A DNA stretch of 64,000 nucleotides from Planctomycetia bacterium (GCA_030539295.1 JAUNSJ010000020.1:1-64000); one strand, 5' to 3'. Counted from the first letter of the stretch, positions 28,754 to 38,513 are shown. Made by a program: numbers and translations. The notes: generated by a model not told the origin, from the sequence alone.

Positions 28754-29665
28754 CTATTTAAACAAGAGCCACAAATAGGCGAACAGGGCAAAAAAGAGCC
28801 CTAGAAGCGCGGCGAACGTAATAAAGACCAACGGAGAGACCTCTTCTCCGTGGCTGCTGGTAACAGGCCCCAAGGGCGTCTCTTCCTTTCTCATGGAATC
28901 CGATAGTAGCAATTCGGGATAGTCGTCGTCGAAAACGTGCCCACACCATTCGCATCGCTTGGGGAACCGTGGCTTAAAAGGTTCTGAACAGACGTAGCAG
29001 GTCACCAGTTTTAGCGTTTCTCCCTGACTTCTCCGCGCCGCGGCGAGGTCGTCTTCGTTCGGATCTTTCCTTCCAAAGAGATTATTAACGGCAAACTGGA
29101 CATTGGAAACGGAAATGGTGACCGGATTGGGATCAGTATCGCCGACGAGCAGCGGACGCGGCTTGCTCAAATCGAGGAGGCCCGGCTGAAGTTCTCCGGC
29201 AAGATAACTTGGGGCAGGGGAGGGCGCCTCTTCTTGTGGAGCAGTCGTATCTCTTTGGGCTGGTAAGTATTGCGACAGGATGTCCATCGAAGGTAGCCCC
29301 GGCATGGGGTCCCCGGCAGCGCCAGGATGGTCGGAGAAGGGAGAGTCGGCGGGAAATTTTCCACTGCCGCAGGAGCCGCCCTGACAGGAGTCGCCGTGAC
29401 AGGAGCAGGCGTGAGGCTGGCCCGGATTGGGGTCTTTATGCTCCTCCTCGAACCAGAAATCGGCATCGGCCAGAGGGAAGAGCGTGCCTGTGGCGCTGCA
29501 GACGGTGCATTGAGTCGGGCGCCGATGACCGCACTGCGGGCAGGTGGGCCACAGTGCCAAGGCTTCCTGAAACTCGGCTTCGTCTTCAAAGTGCTCTCGA
29601 TATTGCCAGGCGTCCCGCAAGGGGTCTTCCTGCTGTGGAGGTGAGTAAGGATTCGTATCTGTCAC
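28754..29665 (-). CDS. Zinc-ribbon membrane protein, 303 aa
   Basis: I do not recognise the family. Two Cys4 zinc-ribbon-like motifs are visible: CPQCGHRRPTQCTVC near the N-terminus and CYVCSEPF...CEWCGHVF in the second half. A cysteine/glycine-rich stretch (HACSCHGDSCQGGSC) and a Pro-rich linker lie between them. The C-terminus is one membrane helix (LVFITFAALLGLFFALFAYLWLL). I place the start at the GTG at 29665, which follows GGAG and gives the N-terminus TDTNPYSPP, a start common in planctomycete proteins. The longer frame would overlap the epimerase gene. It lies 67 bases after that gene. Confidence 0.75.
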   Translation of the reverse strand: MTDTNPYSPPQQEDPLRDAWQYREHFEDEAEFQEALALWPTCPQCGHRRPTQCTVCSATGTLFPLADADFWFEEEHKDPNPGQPHACSCHGDSCQGGSCGSGKFPADSPFSDHPGAAGDPMPGLPSMDILSQYLPAQRDTTAPQEEAPSPAPSYLAGELQPGLLDLSKPRPLLVGDTDPNPVTISVSNVQFAVNNLFGRKDPNEDDLAAARRSQGETLKLVTCYVCSEPFKPRFPKRCEWCGHVFDDDYPELLLSDSMRKEETPLGPVTSSHGEEVSPLVFITFAALLGLFFALFAYLWLLFK

Positions 29666-29732
29666 GATTGTCTCCGAACGGTCGAAAAAGGGTTGAGTTG
29701 CTCTGGGCGAGTGGCCAGGCAACGTACATGGG

Positions 29733-30680
29733 TTATTTTCCAGCGATGGCGCGATAGTAGTCGAGCGTGCGTTCCAACCCTTGCTCAAAGAAGACCAGAG
29801 GTTGGTATCCAATTTTATCGTGGGCCAGGCGAATATCGGCGCGAGAATGAGCGACGTCCCCCGGTCGGGGCGGCTTATACACTTGGCGAATTTCGCAGGC
29901 CAGGAGTCGTTTAAGTAGTGTGAGCATGGAGTTCAGGGACGTTTCACACCCACAGGCAATATTCATGGGCTGGCCATTGCACTCGTTCGCGGGCGCGGCC
30001 ATGGCCAAGAGGTTTGCGGAGGTAACGTTGTCAATAAAGCAAAAATCCCGGGTCTGCTCGCCGTCGCCGTAAACGACAGGCGGGTGTCCGTTGAGTAAGG
30101 CGGTGGCAAAAGCGGGAATGACGGCCGCGTAATCGCCCCGGGGATTCTGCCGTGGTCCGAAGACGTTAAAATAGCGTAAGGAGATGGTCTCTAATCCGTA
30201 GGAAGTATGCCAAGCTTGCATAAGTCCTTCACCGGCAAGCTTACTGCATGCGTAGGGACTCAACGGACAGGAGAGGAGCGACTCGGTCTTGGGCGAAACG
30301 GGACAGTTACCATAAGCGGAACTGGAGGCGGAGTAAACGACGCGCGGGATATTCTTTTTGCGAGCCGCTTCCAGAACGTTCAGAGTTCCCAGAACGTTGA
30401 TTTCCATGCAGGAGCGCGGGTCGTCAATACTGCGTGGTACGGACCCGAGCGCCGCCAAATGAAAGATCCCGTCGCATCCGTCCGCGGCGGCGGAGATGGC
30501 CTCAATGTCGCGAACATCACCTTCCAGAAGGCGAAGGTCGCTCTGTATTTCGGCGAGATTCTCGCGAAAGCCGGTGGAAAAATTGTCGAAGACGACAACG
30601 TCATGCCCCGCGGCCAAGACTCTCCTGGCCAGATTGGAGCCTATAAAACCTGCTCCGCCTGTTAGTAGAAATTTTGACAT
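29733..30680 (-). CDS. NAD-dependent UDP-sugar epimerase (WbpP/GalE type)
   Basis: A 315-aa extended short-chain dehydrogenase. It has LLTGGAGFIGSNLARRVL, FDNFSTG, the segment HLAALGSVPRSIDDP, YSASSSAYG and the catalytic YACSK (YxxxK). The SVPRS element and SLRYFNVFGPRQNP recall the WbpP-type UDP-N-acetylglucosamine 4-epimerases, so an acetamido sugar is a plausible substrate. A plain UDP-glucose 4-epimerase is the alternative. It follows menA by 19 bases on the same strand, but the two reactions are unrelated, so they only share a transcript. It would serve cell-surface polysaccharide synthesis. Confidence 0.87.
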   Translation of the reverse strand: MSKFLLTGGAGFIGSNLARRVLAAGHDVVVFDNFSTGFRENLAEIQSDLRLLEGDVRDIEAISAAADGCDGIFHLAALGSVPRSIDDPRSCMEINVLGTLNVLEAARKKNIPRVVYSASSSAYGNCPVSPKTESLLSCPLSPYACSKLAGEGLMQAWHTSYGLETISLRYFNVFGPRQNPRGDYAAVIPAFATALLNGHPPVVYGDGEQTRDFCFIDNVTSANLLAMAAPANECNGQPMNIACGCETSLNSMLTLLKRLLACEIRQVYKPPRPGDVAHSRADIRLAHDKIGYQPLVFFEQGLERTLDYYRAIAGK

Positions 30681-30699
30681 TAGCGAGTTCTCCTTCGGG

Positions 30700-31599
30700 T
30701 CAGGTTAGGGATGCTATCAGCACAATGGTGGCAAGAATAACAGCATTCTTCGCCGTTTCTGCAAGCACAGAGTTCAGCGCGGTGCCGTCGCGTCGAAGCA
30801 GCATGCGAAACACAATCAGGTGCCGGGCCAACCAGAGGGTCAGGAGGAGATAATGCCAGGGGGAACGGTCATAATCCAGGAAAAGCCCGACGAGGACCAC
30901 GAGGGCCAAACAACCATTGACGAAATAAAACCATCGGCCAAAAGAACGACCAAAGAGTACAATGGTCGTGTATTTGCCATGGCGGCGGTCGGAGTCGACG
31001 TCGCGATAATTATTGACAACCAGAATATTGTCAATGACCAGGCCAAAGGCCGCGCCTACCAGGAGCCACGAATGATGCCAGGTTTCCGTCTGGACATAGG
31101 CGGTGCACGTAACGGGAATAAGACCAAAGAAGAGGATAACGAGCAGGTCACCGAGCGCCAAGTGAGAAAGGGGACGAGGTCCGGCACTGTACAGGAAGAC
31201 GAACAGAGCGCAAAGGAGTCCAACAGAGAGGATAAACGCGGGGGCAACGGCCACGAGGAGCAATCCGAAGATTCCGCCCAAGCCGAGGGTAACCAGAGCG
31301 GCCAGGTAGAGAGTGCGGGGCGAGAGAATGCCTTCAGCCGCGGCGCGAGCCGGCCCTAAGCGTGTGTCGTCGTCGATGCCGTGCGAGAAGTCGAACCCGT
31401 CGTTAGCGAAGTTGGCGGCAATCTGGGCGAACAGAGCAAAGAGCAGGCAGTACAGGGCATGACAGGCATGAAAGCGACCGGCGAGAATGGCCAAGGCAGA
31501 CCCGGCCAGGACGGGGGCAATAGCCGCCGGCAAGGTCTGCGGACGCGCCGTTTGCATCCAGATTCCGAGCCACTCTCCAAGGGAACGCTGTGTTTTCAT
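30700..31599 (-). CDS. menA: 1,4-dihydroxy-2-naphthoate polyprenyltransferase
   Basis: MenA attaches the prenyl side chain in menaquinone synthesis. The 299-aa protein is a UbiA-type integral membrane enzyme with about eight helices. The first Asp-rich motif is NFANDGFDFSHGIDDD and the second NNYRDVDSDRRHGKYT, which fits MenA rather than UbiA. It begins MKTQRSLGEWLGIWMQTARPQTLPAAIAP, typical of MenA. The ATG overlaps the stop of the upstream membrane gene as ATGA. No other men genes are in the window. Confidence 0.93.
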   Translation of the reverse strand: MKTQRSLGEWLGIWMQTARPQTLPAAIAPVLAGSALAILAGRFHACHALYCLLFALFAQIAANFANDGFDFSHGIDDDTRLGPARAAAEGILSPRTLYLAALVTLGLGGIFGLLLVAVAPAFILSVGLLCALFVFLYSAGPRPLSHLALGDLLVILFFGLIPVTCTAYVQTETWHHSWLLVGAAFGLVIDNILVVNNYRDVDSDRRHGKYTTIVLFGRSFGRWFYFVNGCLALVVLVGLFLDYDRSPWHYLLLTLWLARHLIVFRMLLRRDGTALNSVLAETAKNAVILATIVLIASLT

Positions 31600-32402
31600 T
31601 TCTTCGATTGTTCCAGCGTCTCCGGAACACGTCCCGACTCATCCAGCTTTAACGGACCGGTTACATTTCCGCCGCCTGTCCAGCCGGCAATCTGTTTGTC
31701 TTCGTCCCAGGTACGATTGCTGTCGATTCGCAGGAAGAAGGTCTCCTTCTGCCCCGCCTCGTTGGGATACGTGACCGACCAGGTTGACAGGACTTTATCG
31801 GAACTTGAGGTGTGATAAGCGGCGTCGATTCGATATGGAGCGATTTCCGCACGGTCGCCGAGAGTGGCAAGGGTCAACAGCAACTTGTTCTTTAAAAAAC
31901 TGTGCATGGCCGCATGCGATTCTTCTTCCCGAGTAAACTGTTTCCAGTAGTTTACGCTGGACATCTTGCTCTGCACGAAATGAGGGACATGCTGCATTTG
32001 ACGAATCTTTTCGTAATTTCCCTCTTTCGCCATACGGAACCAGGTCTGGAGGTACTCACATGAGTCGGCACAGAGCCTGGCGCGAAAGACGGAGGTCTGG
32101 ACCGGTACAGCAACGCACGGAATCAGGAGCAGGAAGATTCCTGCCCAAGCCATCCAGGCACCGACCAGAATACCTTCCGACCGCTTAATGCGATATAAGG
32201 TCAGTAAGGCCAGCAGGAAGGTAGCCACGGGCACGAAACAGAAATAGACACTGAAATAGAGCAGGAAAGAAAGCAAGCCGCCAAGGAGACATAAAATCGC
32301 CAGTACGCTTATATTGGTGAGCGGCTGGTCTTCGCTGCTGCTTTCGTCGGCCATGTTCCATTTCTTCGAAAAAAGAGACGATGTGTTTTGCTCTTGTTCC
32401 AT
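31596..32402 (-). CDS. Membrane protein of DUF4190-like layout, 268 aa
   Basis: The N-terminal third holds three hydrophobic segments: ISVLAILCLLGGLLSFLLYF, CFVPVATFLLALLTLYRI and AWMAWAGIFLLLIPCV. This resembles DUF4190-type proteins. The rest (about 170 residues) is soluble and ends with a short acidic, Lys-rich tail. I choose the ATG at 32402 because GAGGA lies five bases upstream. The gene is coupled to menA by an ATGA overlap. No role is known to me. Confidence 0.75.
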   Translation of the reverse strand: MEQEQNTSSLFSKKWNMADESSSEDQPLTNISVLAILCLLGGLLSFLLYFSVYFCFVPVATFLLALLTLYRIKRSEGILVGAWMAWAGIFLLLIPCVAVPVQTSVFRARLCADSCEYLQTWFRMAKEGNYEKIRQMQHVPHFVQSKMSSVNYWKQFTREEESHAAMHSFLKNKLLLTLATLGDRAEIAPYRIDAAYHTSSSDKVLSTWSVTYPNEAGQKETFFLRIDSNRTWDEDKQIAGWTGGGNVTGPLKLDESGRVPETLEQSKK

Positions 32403-32423
32403 TTTTATCCTCATTCTCTCATG

Positions 32424-32474
32424 AAAAAAACTCTCCTCTCCCGAAGGTAAAAGACCTTATACGAAAGGAGAGCC
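32424..32474 (-). terminator. Terminator after the CvpA-like gene
   Basis: On the minus strand the arms CTCTCC and GGAGAG close a two-part hairpin whose inner stem is AAGGT/ACCTT. Seven T follow. It separates the pilT-gspE-cvpA-like run from the menA run. Confidence 0.75.
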
Positions 32475-32493
32475 ATTTTGTGACACCATAACG

Positions 32494-33108
32494 CTATTTC
32501 AGATTGGGAGAAGTTCCGTCGAACTTCCACGTGTCTTTTTCTTCCAGGTTGATGTAAGCGGCGCAGTTGCGATTGTTCTGTCGCGCCAGATAGACTGCCG
32601 GGTCGAAATGATGCGCATTGCTGCCCATCGCGGCCAGCGAGGAGCCCGAAACGTATTTTACAAGGGAAAGTGTCGTTGGATACTTGTATTCGGTCATGCG
32701 GGGAGCTTCCGGGAGCGTTGTCATGACAATGAACATGGTCACGCCATAGAAGCCAATCCACAGGAAGGTCAACAGAGCGTAAGTACCGAACAGGTTAACC
32801 TTGTCGGGAAAGAACACATTGACGCGTGTCAGACGATTCGAGACTTCAACGAGCACTTCCATACAGACGACATAAATGACAACAAAGGCATACAGGTCGT
32901 TGTAGAAGGAGGTCGCTGGCGAAACCTTGTCGATGATCGTAGCAACCGGTTCAAAGAAATTCATCGCCAGGAGCGAGGAGAAGAATATATTGAACAGTTT
33001 AATCAGGGTTCCCCAGAGCGAATCGTTGCGACAGAAGGCAAGAATAGCCAAAAGGGCGACCGGTGCACCAATAACGTAAATAGGCGGATAACCGAACCAT
33101 AAAGACAT
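32494..33108 (-). CDS. CvpA-like membrane protein, 204 aa
   Basis: Four hydrophobic segments are visible: IYVIGAPVALLAILAF, LFNIFFSSLLAMNFFEPVA, DLYAFVVIYVVCMEVLVEV and LLTFLWIGFYGVTMFIVM. A soluble tail of about 60 residues follows. The four-helix layout with a conserved central loop recalls the CvpA/colicin V production family, but the match is loose. It starts 27 bases after the GspE-like gene and should share its transcript, so a link to the membrane platform of a pilus or secretion machine is possible. Confidence 0.65.
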   Translation of the reverse strand: MSLWFGYPPIYVIGAPVALLAILAFCRNDSLWGTLIKLFNIFFSSLLAMNFFEPVATIIDKVSPATSFYNDLYAFVVIYVVCMEVLVEVSNRLTRVNVFFPDKVNLFGTYALLTFLWIGFYGVTMFIVMTTLPEAPRMTEYKYPTTLSLVKYVSGSSLAAMGSNAHHFDPAVYLARQNNRNCAAYINLEEKDTWKFDGTSPNLK

Positions 33109-33135
33109 GATATGAACCTCACTATAAAAAACGGA

Positions 33136-35016
33136 TTAACGCAAAATGCGGGCAAGTTCTTCAAAGGCCGTATCGCCGTAAGCGACGATTCGGGCACCAT
33201 CGTCCAAGAAGCCATGTTGGCCACTCTTGGCAACGGCCTCGCGGACGGCGAGTTCCGTCGGATTGGTACGAAGGAGTTCACGAAGTTCGTCGGTAATAAA
33301 CAGGATATCGAATATACCGACCCGATGCAGGAAGCCGATCTCATGACAAACCTTGCACGGCACGTACTTGGGTCCGCCGGCCATGGCCACCTCGAGACGC
33401 GTACTTTTGCGGAAATGGGTCTGGTTGGGCAGGTTTTCAAGAGTAAGGCGTTTAACGACTTGCGGATTGGCAGGTATCTCTTCGCGGCACCCCTTACACA
33501 AGAGGCGGACCAGCTTCTGCGTGCAGATACCAACCAGGGTATTGATTAACAGGTCGCGGTCGATTCCTGTTTTGAGCATTTTCATGAGGGTATCGACACT
33601 GTCGCGTCCACGGAAGGTTGTAATAATCAAGCGGTCGTTGGCCACTTCTTCGCAGCAGAGAGTCAGGGCCGAGGTACTGCCCAAGTCGCGTAGCAGGAGG
33701 ACTTTCGGCTCCCGGAAGAAGACGTCGGGCAGGACGTCAATAGGTTTCTGCCCCTTGGCGGAATCGTAGGTAGTCAGTGCTACATTTTCGATAACCGGGT
33801 AGGGATTTTGTACGTCTTCGACGGTCGAAAAGTCGCGAGTAAATCGGTCGGCGACGTTGAAGGCCACGTTCGTCAGGGATCGCAGTCCGTGCCCATGCGG
33901 GGCCGAGAGGACAACCAGCCCCTTATCGGCATTGATCAGTTTTTTGAACCGTTCCTGCCGCGCGGGGACCATTCCCAACTCGTCCAGGGTCGTGAACGGA
34001 ATCTTTTTGAGTGTATAGCGAATGGCAAACTGCTCACCGCCGTTGGGAGTCCCCTGTGAAATGAACTCGGCGTCCATACCAATCTTCTTGTCGTATTCCA
34101 CATAGAACTGGCCTACCTGGCGCGACTTGCAATCGTCGGGATTGACACCACAAAGCTTTTTGACCGACTGCTTCATGGACTCCATTTCCTCACGGGGGAG
34201 GCCATTGTGGAAGATACCTTCGATGGGGTGCCAAACGCCGTCGAGCTGAAACTGAACGCGGGCGTCGTTTGGCATGAAGTCGATAAGGACCATCGTGGCG
34301 CCTCGCTGAAGGGAGTTGTAAAGGACCTCTCGGAACTGATTGAAACCGGCCATATTTCGCGCGAGGATGGTTCTCGCGTTCTTCGTTATATTGTCGATAT
34401 CTTTACCGCCGGCGGCCAGTTTAATAGGAGATCCTTTCTCGTAGGGCATGAGCGTCGGCTTGACCTTCATGCCAAAGGCACGTTTAATGCAGAAGAGGAT
34501 ATGACTAGGCGTCATAACGCGTTCGGCTTCCAGCAAAGGCCTGTTACGGTGAACGATATAGGCAATCATAGGACCAATAACCCCGCAAAAGACGACCGGA
34601 AAGGCCGCCCAAAACAGAGGGACCCACAAAGAAACAAAGACAAGAGCCGGGAAGAGTGAGACCTGAAGTGTGTTCCAGAAGAGACGGTCGGGGTCACCCA
34701 AATGTTCCGCGTCGCAATTGGCCCAGCTGGCATTAACCAGCCAGATCCAGAAGACGAAAATCAGGGTCGCTATCTTTGTGACACTAAAGTAGTGGCCGCC
34801 ATCTTTACGCCAGCCATCGGTCATGGCGCGTTCTGCCTGCGCTTTGATTTGCGTCATTTGCTCTTCCGTATAGAGGCGCTTCGGCGCGCCGCTCGTGTCG
34901 GGCGGTGCCTGTGCGTAACTTACAGAGTTTGCGACGAAGAACGCCAACCCGAACACCAGCAGCAAGGCCAGGCAGGTTCTTCCAATGACATGTTTTGTAC
35001 TTGTTTGCTCGGTCAT
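33136..35016 (-). CDS. GspE/PilB-like protein with a broken Walker A motif
   Basis: A 626-aa protein with a signal-like N-terminal helix (GRTCLALLLVFGLAFFVANS) and two or three further membrane helices (about 80-155). A GspE/PilB-type ATPase core follows. The phosphate loop at residues 371-380 reads SAPHGHGLRS where working enzymes have GPTGSGKTT, so the catalytic lysine is missing. The Walker B region is also altered (PKVLLLRDLGSTS). The C-terminal zinc site is kept (CKGC...CKVC). Start: ATG at 35016. It lies between an intact PilT-like gene and the CvpA-like gene. I infer a structural or regulatory partner rather than a motor. Membrane helices are unusual for this family. Confidence 0.8.
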   Translation of the reverse strand: MTEQTSTKHVIGRTCLALLLVFGLAFFVANSVSYAQAPPDTSGAPKRLYTEEQMTQIKAQAERAMTDGWRKDGGHYFSVTKIATLIFVFWIWLVNASWANCDAEHLGDPDRLFWNTLQVSLFPALVFVSLWVPLFWAAFPVVFCGVIGPMIAYIVHRNRPLLEAERVMTPSHILFCIKRAFGMKVKPTLMPYEKGSPIKLAAGGKDIDNITKNARTILARNMAGFNQFREVLYNSLQRGATMVLIDFMPNDARVQFQLDGVWHPIEGIFHNGLPREEMESMKQSVKKLCGVNPDDCKSRQVGQFYVEYDKKIGMDAEFISQGTPNGGEQFAIRYTLKKIPFTTLDELGMVPARQERFKKLINADKGLVVLSAPHGHGLRSLTNVAFNVADRFTRDFSTVEDVQNPYPVIENVALTTYDSAKGQKPIDVLPDVFFREPKVLLLRDLGSTSALTLCCEEVANDRLIITTFRGRDSVDTLMKMLKTGIDRDLLINTLVGICTQKLVRLLCKGCREEIPANPQVVKRLTLENLPNQTHFRKSTRLEVAMAGGPKYVPCKVCHEIGFLHRVGIFDILFITDELRELLRTNPTELAVREAVAKSGQHGFLDDGARIVAYGDTAFEELARILR

Positions 35017-35048
35017 AACTAACGCCTGTATATATCTTTAGGGTCGAT

Positions 35049-36221
35049 TTACAAAATACCCGGTTCTTTAACTTCAATTCCCTTAAGGGCCATTTTCAGG
35101 GATTCAACGTTCGGTGCCACTTCAAAGGCGGTTGCCCGATCAATTTTTTTGGCCTGGACGAGAGCCTTGAGACTCATCGTAAAGTCCTGCATACCTTCCT
35201 GGGCTCCGATACGAATCGCGTCGCCCAGTTTTTCGTCCTGTTCTTCCAGAATCAGTTTTCGAATGATGCTGTTAACGATCATAATTTCGACGGTGGGCAC
35301 ACGTTGCGTATCGGCCAAAATGGAGGGGAGCAGTTTCTGGGCCACAATTCCTTTAAGGTTCATGGCCAAAGCACTTCGAATGGCTTTGTGCATATTGGCG
35401 GGGAAGAGGTCGAGGATACGACCAATGGTACTCGGGGCACTTGATGCGTGAATGGTACCGAAAACGAGGTGGCCGGTTTCCGCGGCATGAATGGCGGTTT
35501 CGAAAGTCTCCTGGTCACGCATTTCACCGACGAGCATGACATCGGGGTCTTCTCGCACGGCGTGCTTCATACCCACCTGAAAGTCGACAACGTCCTGTCC
35601 GATTTCTCGCTGGTTGATAAGGCACTGATCTTCGGTGAACATGAATTCGATCGGGTCTTCCAGGGTCAGAATGTGTTTGCGGTAGTTTCGGTTGACCCAG
35701 TTGAGCATGGAGGCGATGGTCGTGGACTTACCACTTCCGGTAATACCTGCCAGGAGGACCATGCCTTGTGAATGCTTGCACAGTTCATAAAGGACGGTTG
35801 GCAGGTGGAGGCCTTCGAGTTCCGGAATGAAATTGTTAATACGTCGAGCAACGAGACCGATGTGCCCCATTTGAGTCAGGACGTTAACACGAAATCGCCA
35901 CCGGACGCCATCGACGATACAGGTATGTGCGAAGTCAGCGCCGCCTTCTTTATCGTAAATTTGCCGGTTGCGGTCGTCCATAATAGGAAAGATGAGTCGA
36001 GTCATTTCCTCGTCGTCGATAGGACCGCGATTAAGAGTGCGGAGCGAGCCCTTAACCCGGACGTAGGGGGGACGATCAACTTTGAGGTGGAGGTCACTAC
36101 CAGAGAGTTTAACCAAGGCCGTAAAGAGTCGGTCGATTTCGTATTCTTTCTGTTTTTTAACCAGTCGCTCCGGAATAGCGATGGAGGAACTGCTTGCCGC
36201 AGATGCAGGACTGTTTGCCAT
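35049..36221 (-). CDS. PilT-like type IV pilus retraction ATPase
   Basis: A 390-aa hexameric secretion ATPase of the PilT branch. Seen: LVKLSGSDLHLKVDRPPYVRV at the N-terminus, Walker A GITGSGKSTTIA at about 159-170, the Asp box LEDPIEFMF, Walker B DPDVMLVGEMRDQET and the His box HLVFGTIHASSA. These are intact, in contrast to its neighbour. PilT proteins pull back type IV pili for twitching motility and DNA uptake. The gene starts at the ATG at 36221, after GAGATACG. A strong TATAAT (36326-36331) lies upstream on the minus strand but without a good -35 box. Confidence 0.92.
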   Translation of the reverse strand: MANSPASAASSSSIAIPERLVKKQKEYEIDRLFTALVKLSGSDLHLKVDRPPYVRVKGSLRTLNRGPIDDEEMTRLIFPIMDDRNRQIYDKEGGADFAHTCIVDGVRWRFRVNVLTQMGHIGLVARRINNFIPELEGLHLPTVLYELCKHSQGMVLLAGITGSGKSTTIASMLNWVNRNYRKHILTLEDPIEFMFTEDQCLINQREIGQDVVDFQVGMKHAVREDPDVMLVGEMRDQETFETAIHAAETGHLVFGTIHASSAPSTIGRILDLFPANMHKAIRSALAMNLKGIVAQKLLPSILADTQRVPTVEIMIVNSIIRKLILEEQDEKLGDAIRIGAQEGMQDFTMSLKALVQAKKIDRATAFEVAPNVESLKMALKGIEVKEPGIL

Positions 36222-36357
36222 TTTGTTCGTATCTCGTCTTTCTCTACCAAGGGGACGTCAGTTGCCGGCCAGGACAAGCTAATTTGCGTTTCCGGCAATC
36301 AACGAAACATCACTACCATACAATGATTATACATGATTTTCGCCAAGAGAAAAGAGG

Positions 36358-37122
36358 CTATCGGACGGCAATTCCCGAATTTCGCATGAGTTCTTTGGAC
36401 TCAGCAATTGTAAATTCGCCAAAATGGAAAATACTGGCGACCAAAACGGCGTCGGCCCCGCCTTTGAGGACGGCGTCGACCAAATGTTGCGGGCAGCCTG
36501 CGCCGCCGCTGGCGACGACGGGCACGGATACTGCGTCGGCCACGGCGCGGGTCATGGGTAAATCGTAGCCGTCTTTGGTGCCGTCGGCATCCATTGAGGT
36601 TAAAACAATCTCTCCGGCGCCGCGTTCGACAACTTCCCGTGCCCAGGCCACGGCTTCCAGCCCGGTCCTAAGCCGACCACCGTTGACATGCACTTCCCAG
36701 AACTCCTGCCCGTCTTTCAGGACACGACGCGGGTCAATATTGACCGTAATACATTGACTGCCAAAGCGTTGCGACGCCTCGTTGATTAGGTCCGGGTTGT
36801 GCACCGCGGCCGAGTTAATCGAAACTTTATCGGCTCCGGCGTTCAGCAGATCGCGGATATCGTCGAGTGTTCTTATCCCGCCGCCTACCGTTAAGGGCAT
36901 AAAAAGAACATCTGCGGTGCGGCGAACGACGTCGAGGATGATGCTCCGCTTTTCGTAGCTGGCCGTTATATCCAGAAAGACAAGTTCATCGGCTCCTTCT
37001 TCCTCATACCGGGAGGCAATGGCGACCGGGTCGCCTGCGTCGCGCAGATGAATGAAATTTGTTCCTTTGACCACGCGGCCTGCCATGACGTCCAGACAAG
37101 GTATAATTCTTTTTGTTAACAT
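36358..37122 (-). CDS. hisF: Imidazole glycerol phosphate synthase subunit HisF
   Basis: HisF is the cyclase subunit that makes imidazole glycerol phosphate and AICAR in histidine synthesis. The 254-aa barrel starts [23 protein letters not shown], with the catalytic Asp in CLDV, and has the second catalytic Asp in [26 protein letters not shown] and SGGAG phosphate loops are present. It begins three bases after the PP2C gene ends. No hisH is adjacent. Confidence 0.96.
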   Translation of the reverse strand: MLTKRIIPCLDVMAGRVVKGTNFIHLRDAGDPVAIASRYEEEGADELVFLDITASYEKRSIILDVVRRTADVLFMPLTVGGGIRTLDDIRDLLNAGADKVSINSAAVHNPDLINEASQRFGSQCITVNIDPRRVLKDGQEFWEVHVNGGRLRTGLEAVAWAREVVERGAGEIVLTSMDADGTKDGYDLPMTRAVADAVSVPVVASGGAGCPQHLVDAVLKGGADAVLVASIFHFGEFTIAESKELMRNSGIAVR

Positions 37123-37125
37123 GAG

Positions 37126-38427
37126 TTACGCTTCATTCTTGCTTTTGTTCGACTGGTTCTTGATTTCCCGCATGAGGGCGTTGATGATTCGGGCGTTGGC
37201 GCGAATAACCTCGGCCACTTTGCCGGCCCGCGTGAGTGACGGGAGCTCCTTTTCCCAGGCACGTATTTTTTCCCAGTCGGCAGCCACCCGTTGCTGCTTG
37301 ACCGCTTCGGCCAGTTGTTGTCGCAAGTCGGCCAAACGGGTCGCAAAAGCCAAGGTGGGCTTGGCACTTGACCGGACGTAGGGTCCAGCGCCTAACTGCT
37401 GTTCGTCGAGCGATTTGCGTCCGGAAGTGAATAATGTTTTGCGAGCCAGGAACACAAAGGTGCCGAAAAAGATGGAAAAGAGGAGAAAGAAGGCGAGCGA
37501 GAGCTGGGCCTGATGGTCATTTTTTTGAACGAGGAACAGGAAGAAGACGGGCAGGATGGAGGCAATGGCCATGGCCAAAAAACTCAGGGCTAAAGTGGAG
37601 ATATTGGGTCGTTTTTCGGGGAACAGAACGGCGTTCTCCGGTTCCGCGTCCGGAATGGCGGTCATTCGGGCCACGGAAACGGTTACATTGTCGGGACCGC
37701 CGCGCAGATTGGCAAGGTTGACCAAGGTTTCCGTTGCTTCCTCGGGGGAAAAGACGGCCAAAATCTGTCCCATTTCGCTGTCGTCCACCTGTCCTGATAG
37801 GCCATCACTGCACAAAAGAAAGGTATCGCCCACCTCCAGTGCATAGGGCCCTTCCAGGTCGACGACGAGATTTTCCGTTGGGCCAAGCGAGCGAGTTATG
37901 ACGTTTTTCGGAATGTAAGCGGGTATCTTGTCCTCCGGAATGCGTCCGGAGCGTTTAACCTCCCAGACCAAACTGTGGTCGAAGGTCAGTTGCTCAAAGG
38001 CACCGTGACGAAGGCGATAGACGCGTGAGTCGCCGACGTGACCGACCAGGGCACCTTCCGGCAAGAGCACCAAAACGTCAACGGTCGTCCCCATATCACG
38101 AAAGGCGTCGTCACTTTTGCCCTGTCGTTTGATTTTTTCGTGGGCCTGAAGTATGGCCCCGCGCAGTGCGTCGGCGGGAGATTCGAGTGACCCCTTTAAA
38201 TAGCTCTGCGGAATGGCGTCGGCAGCCATTTGACTGGCGAGTTCACCAGCGGCGTGCGCACCCATTCCGTCGGCGACAATAAACAAGTGCCCACGCTTGT
38301 GCCAGAGCCGCAGGCTGGCGGCGGGGACACTTCGAGCTGCGTCCTGATTGTTCGTCCGACGCATGCCAATGTCACTGCGAGTCGAATAATCAAGGGAATC
38401 GGACCACCAGGTGTTCTCGTTTGTCAT
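37126..38427 (-). CDS. PP2C-family serine/threonine phosphatase with membrane helices
   Basis: A 433-aa protein. The N-terminal 250 residues are a PP2C/Stp1 phosphatase: VADGMGAHAAGELAS, GTTVDVLVLLPEG, GHVGDSRVYRLRHG, LCSDGLSGQVDD and RGGPDNVTV, all metal-binding aspartates in place. Two membrane helices follow (LALSFLAMAIASILPVFFLFLV and LSLAFFLLFSIFFGTFVFLA), then a helical coiled-coil tail. Such phosphatases reverse signalling by Hanks-type Ser/Thr kinases, which are numerous in planctomycetes. No kinase gene is adjacent. Confidence 0.92.
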   Translation of the reverse strand: MTNENTWWSDSLDYSTRSDIGMRRTNNQDAARSVPAASLRLWHKRGHLFIVADGMGAHAAGELASQMAADAIPQSYLKGSLESPADALRGAILQAHEKIKRQGKSDDAFRDMGTTVDVLVLLPEGALVGHVGDSRVYRLRHGAFEQLTFDHSLVWEVKRSGRIPEDKIPAYIPKNVITRSLGPTENLVVDLEGPYALEVGDTFLLCSDGLSGQVDDSEMGQILAVFSPEEATETLVNLANLRGGPDNVTVSVARMTAIPDAEPENAVLFPEKRPNISTLALSFLAMAIASILPVFFLFLVQKNDHQAQLSLAFFLLFSIFFGTFVFLARKTLFTSGRKSLDEQQLGAGPYVRSSAKPTLAFATRLADLRQQLAEAVKQQRVAADWEKIRAWEKELPSLTRAGKVAEVIRANARIINALMREIKNQSNKSKNEA

Positions 38428-38513
38428 AACTTTGGACGTGAAACAAAGGGGTTGGTTTTCAGGGTAAAAAACTCATTATATTCCAAAAGGGAACTAGTAA
38501 AAGGCGGTCCGGG

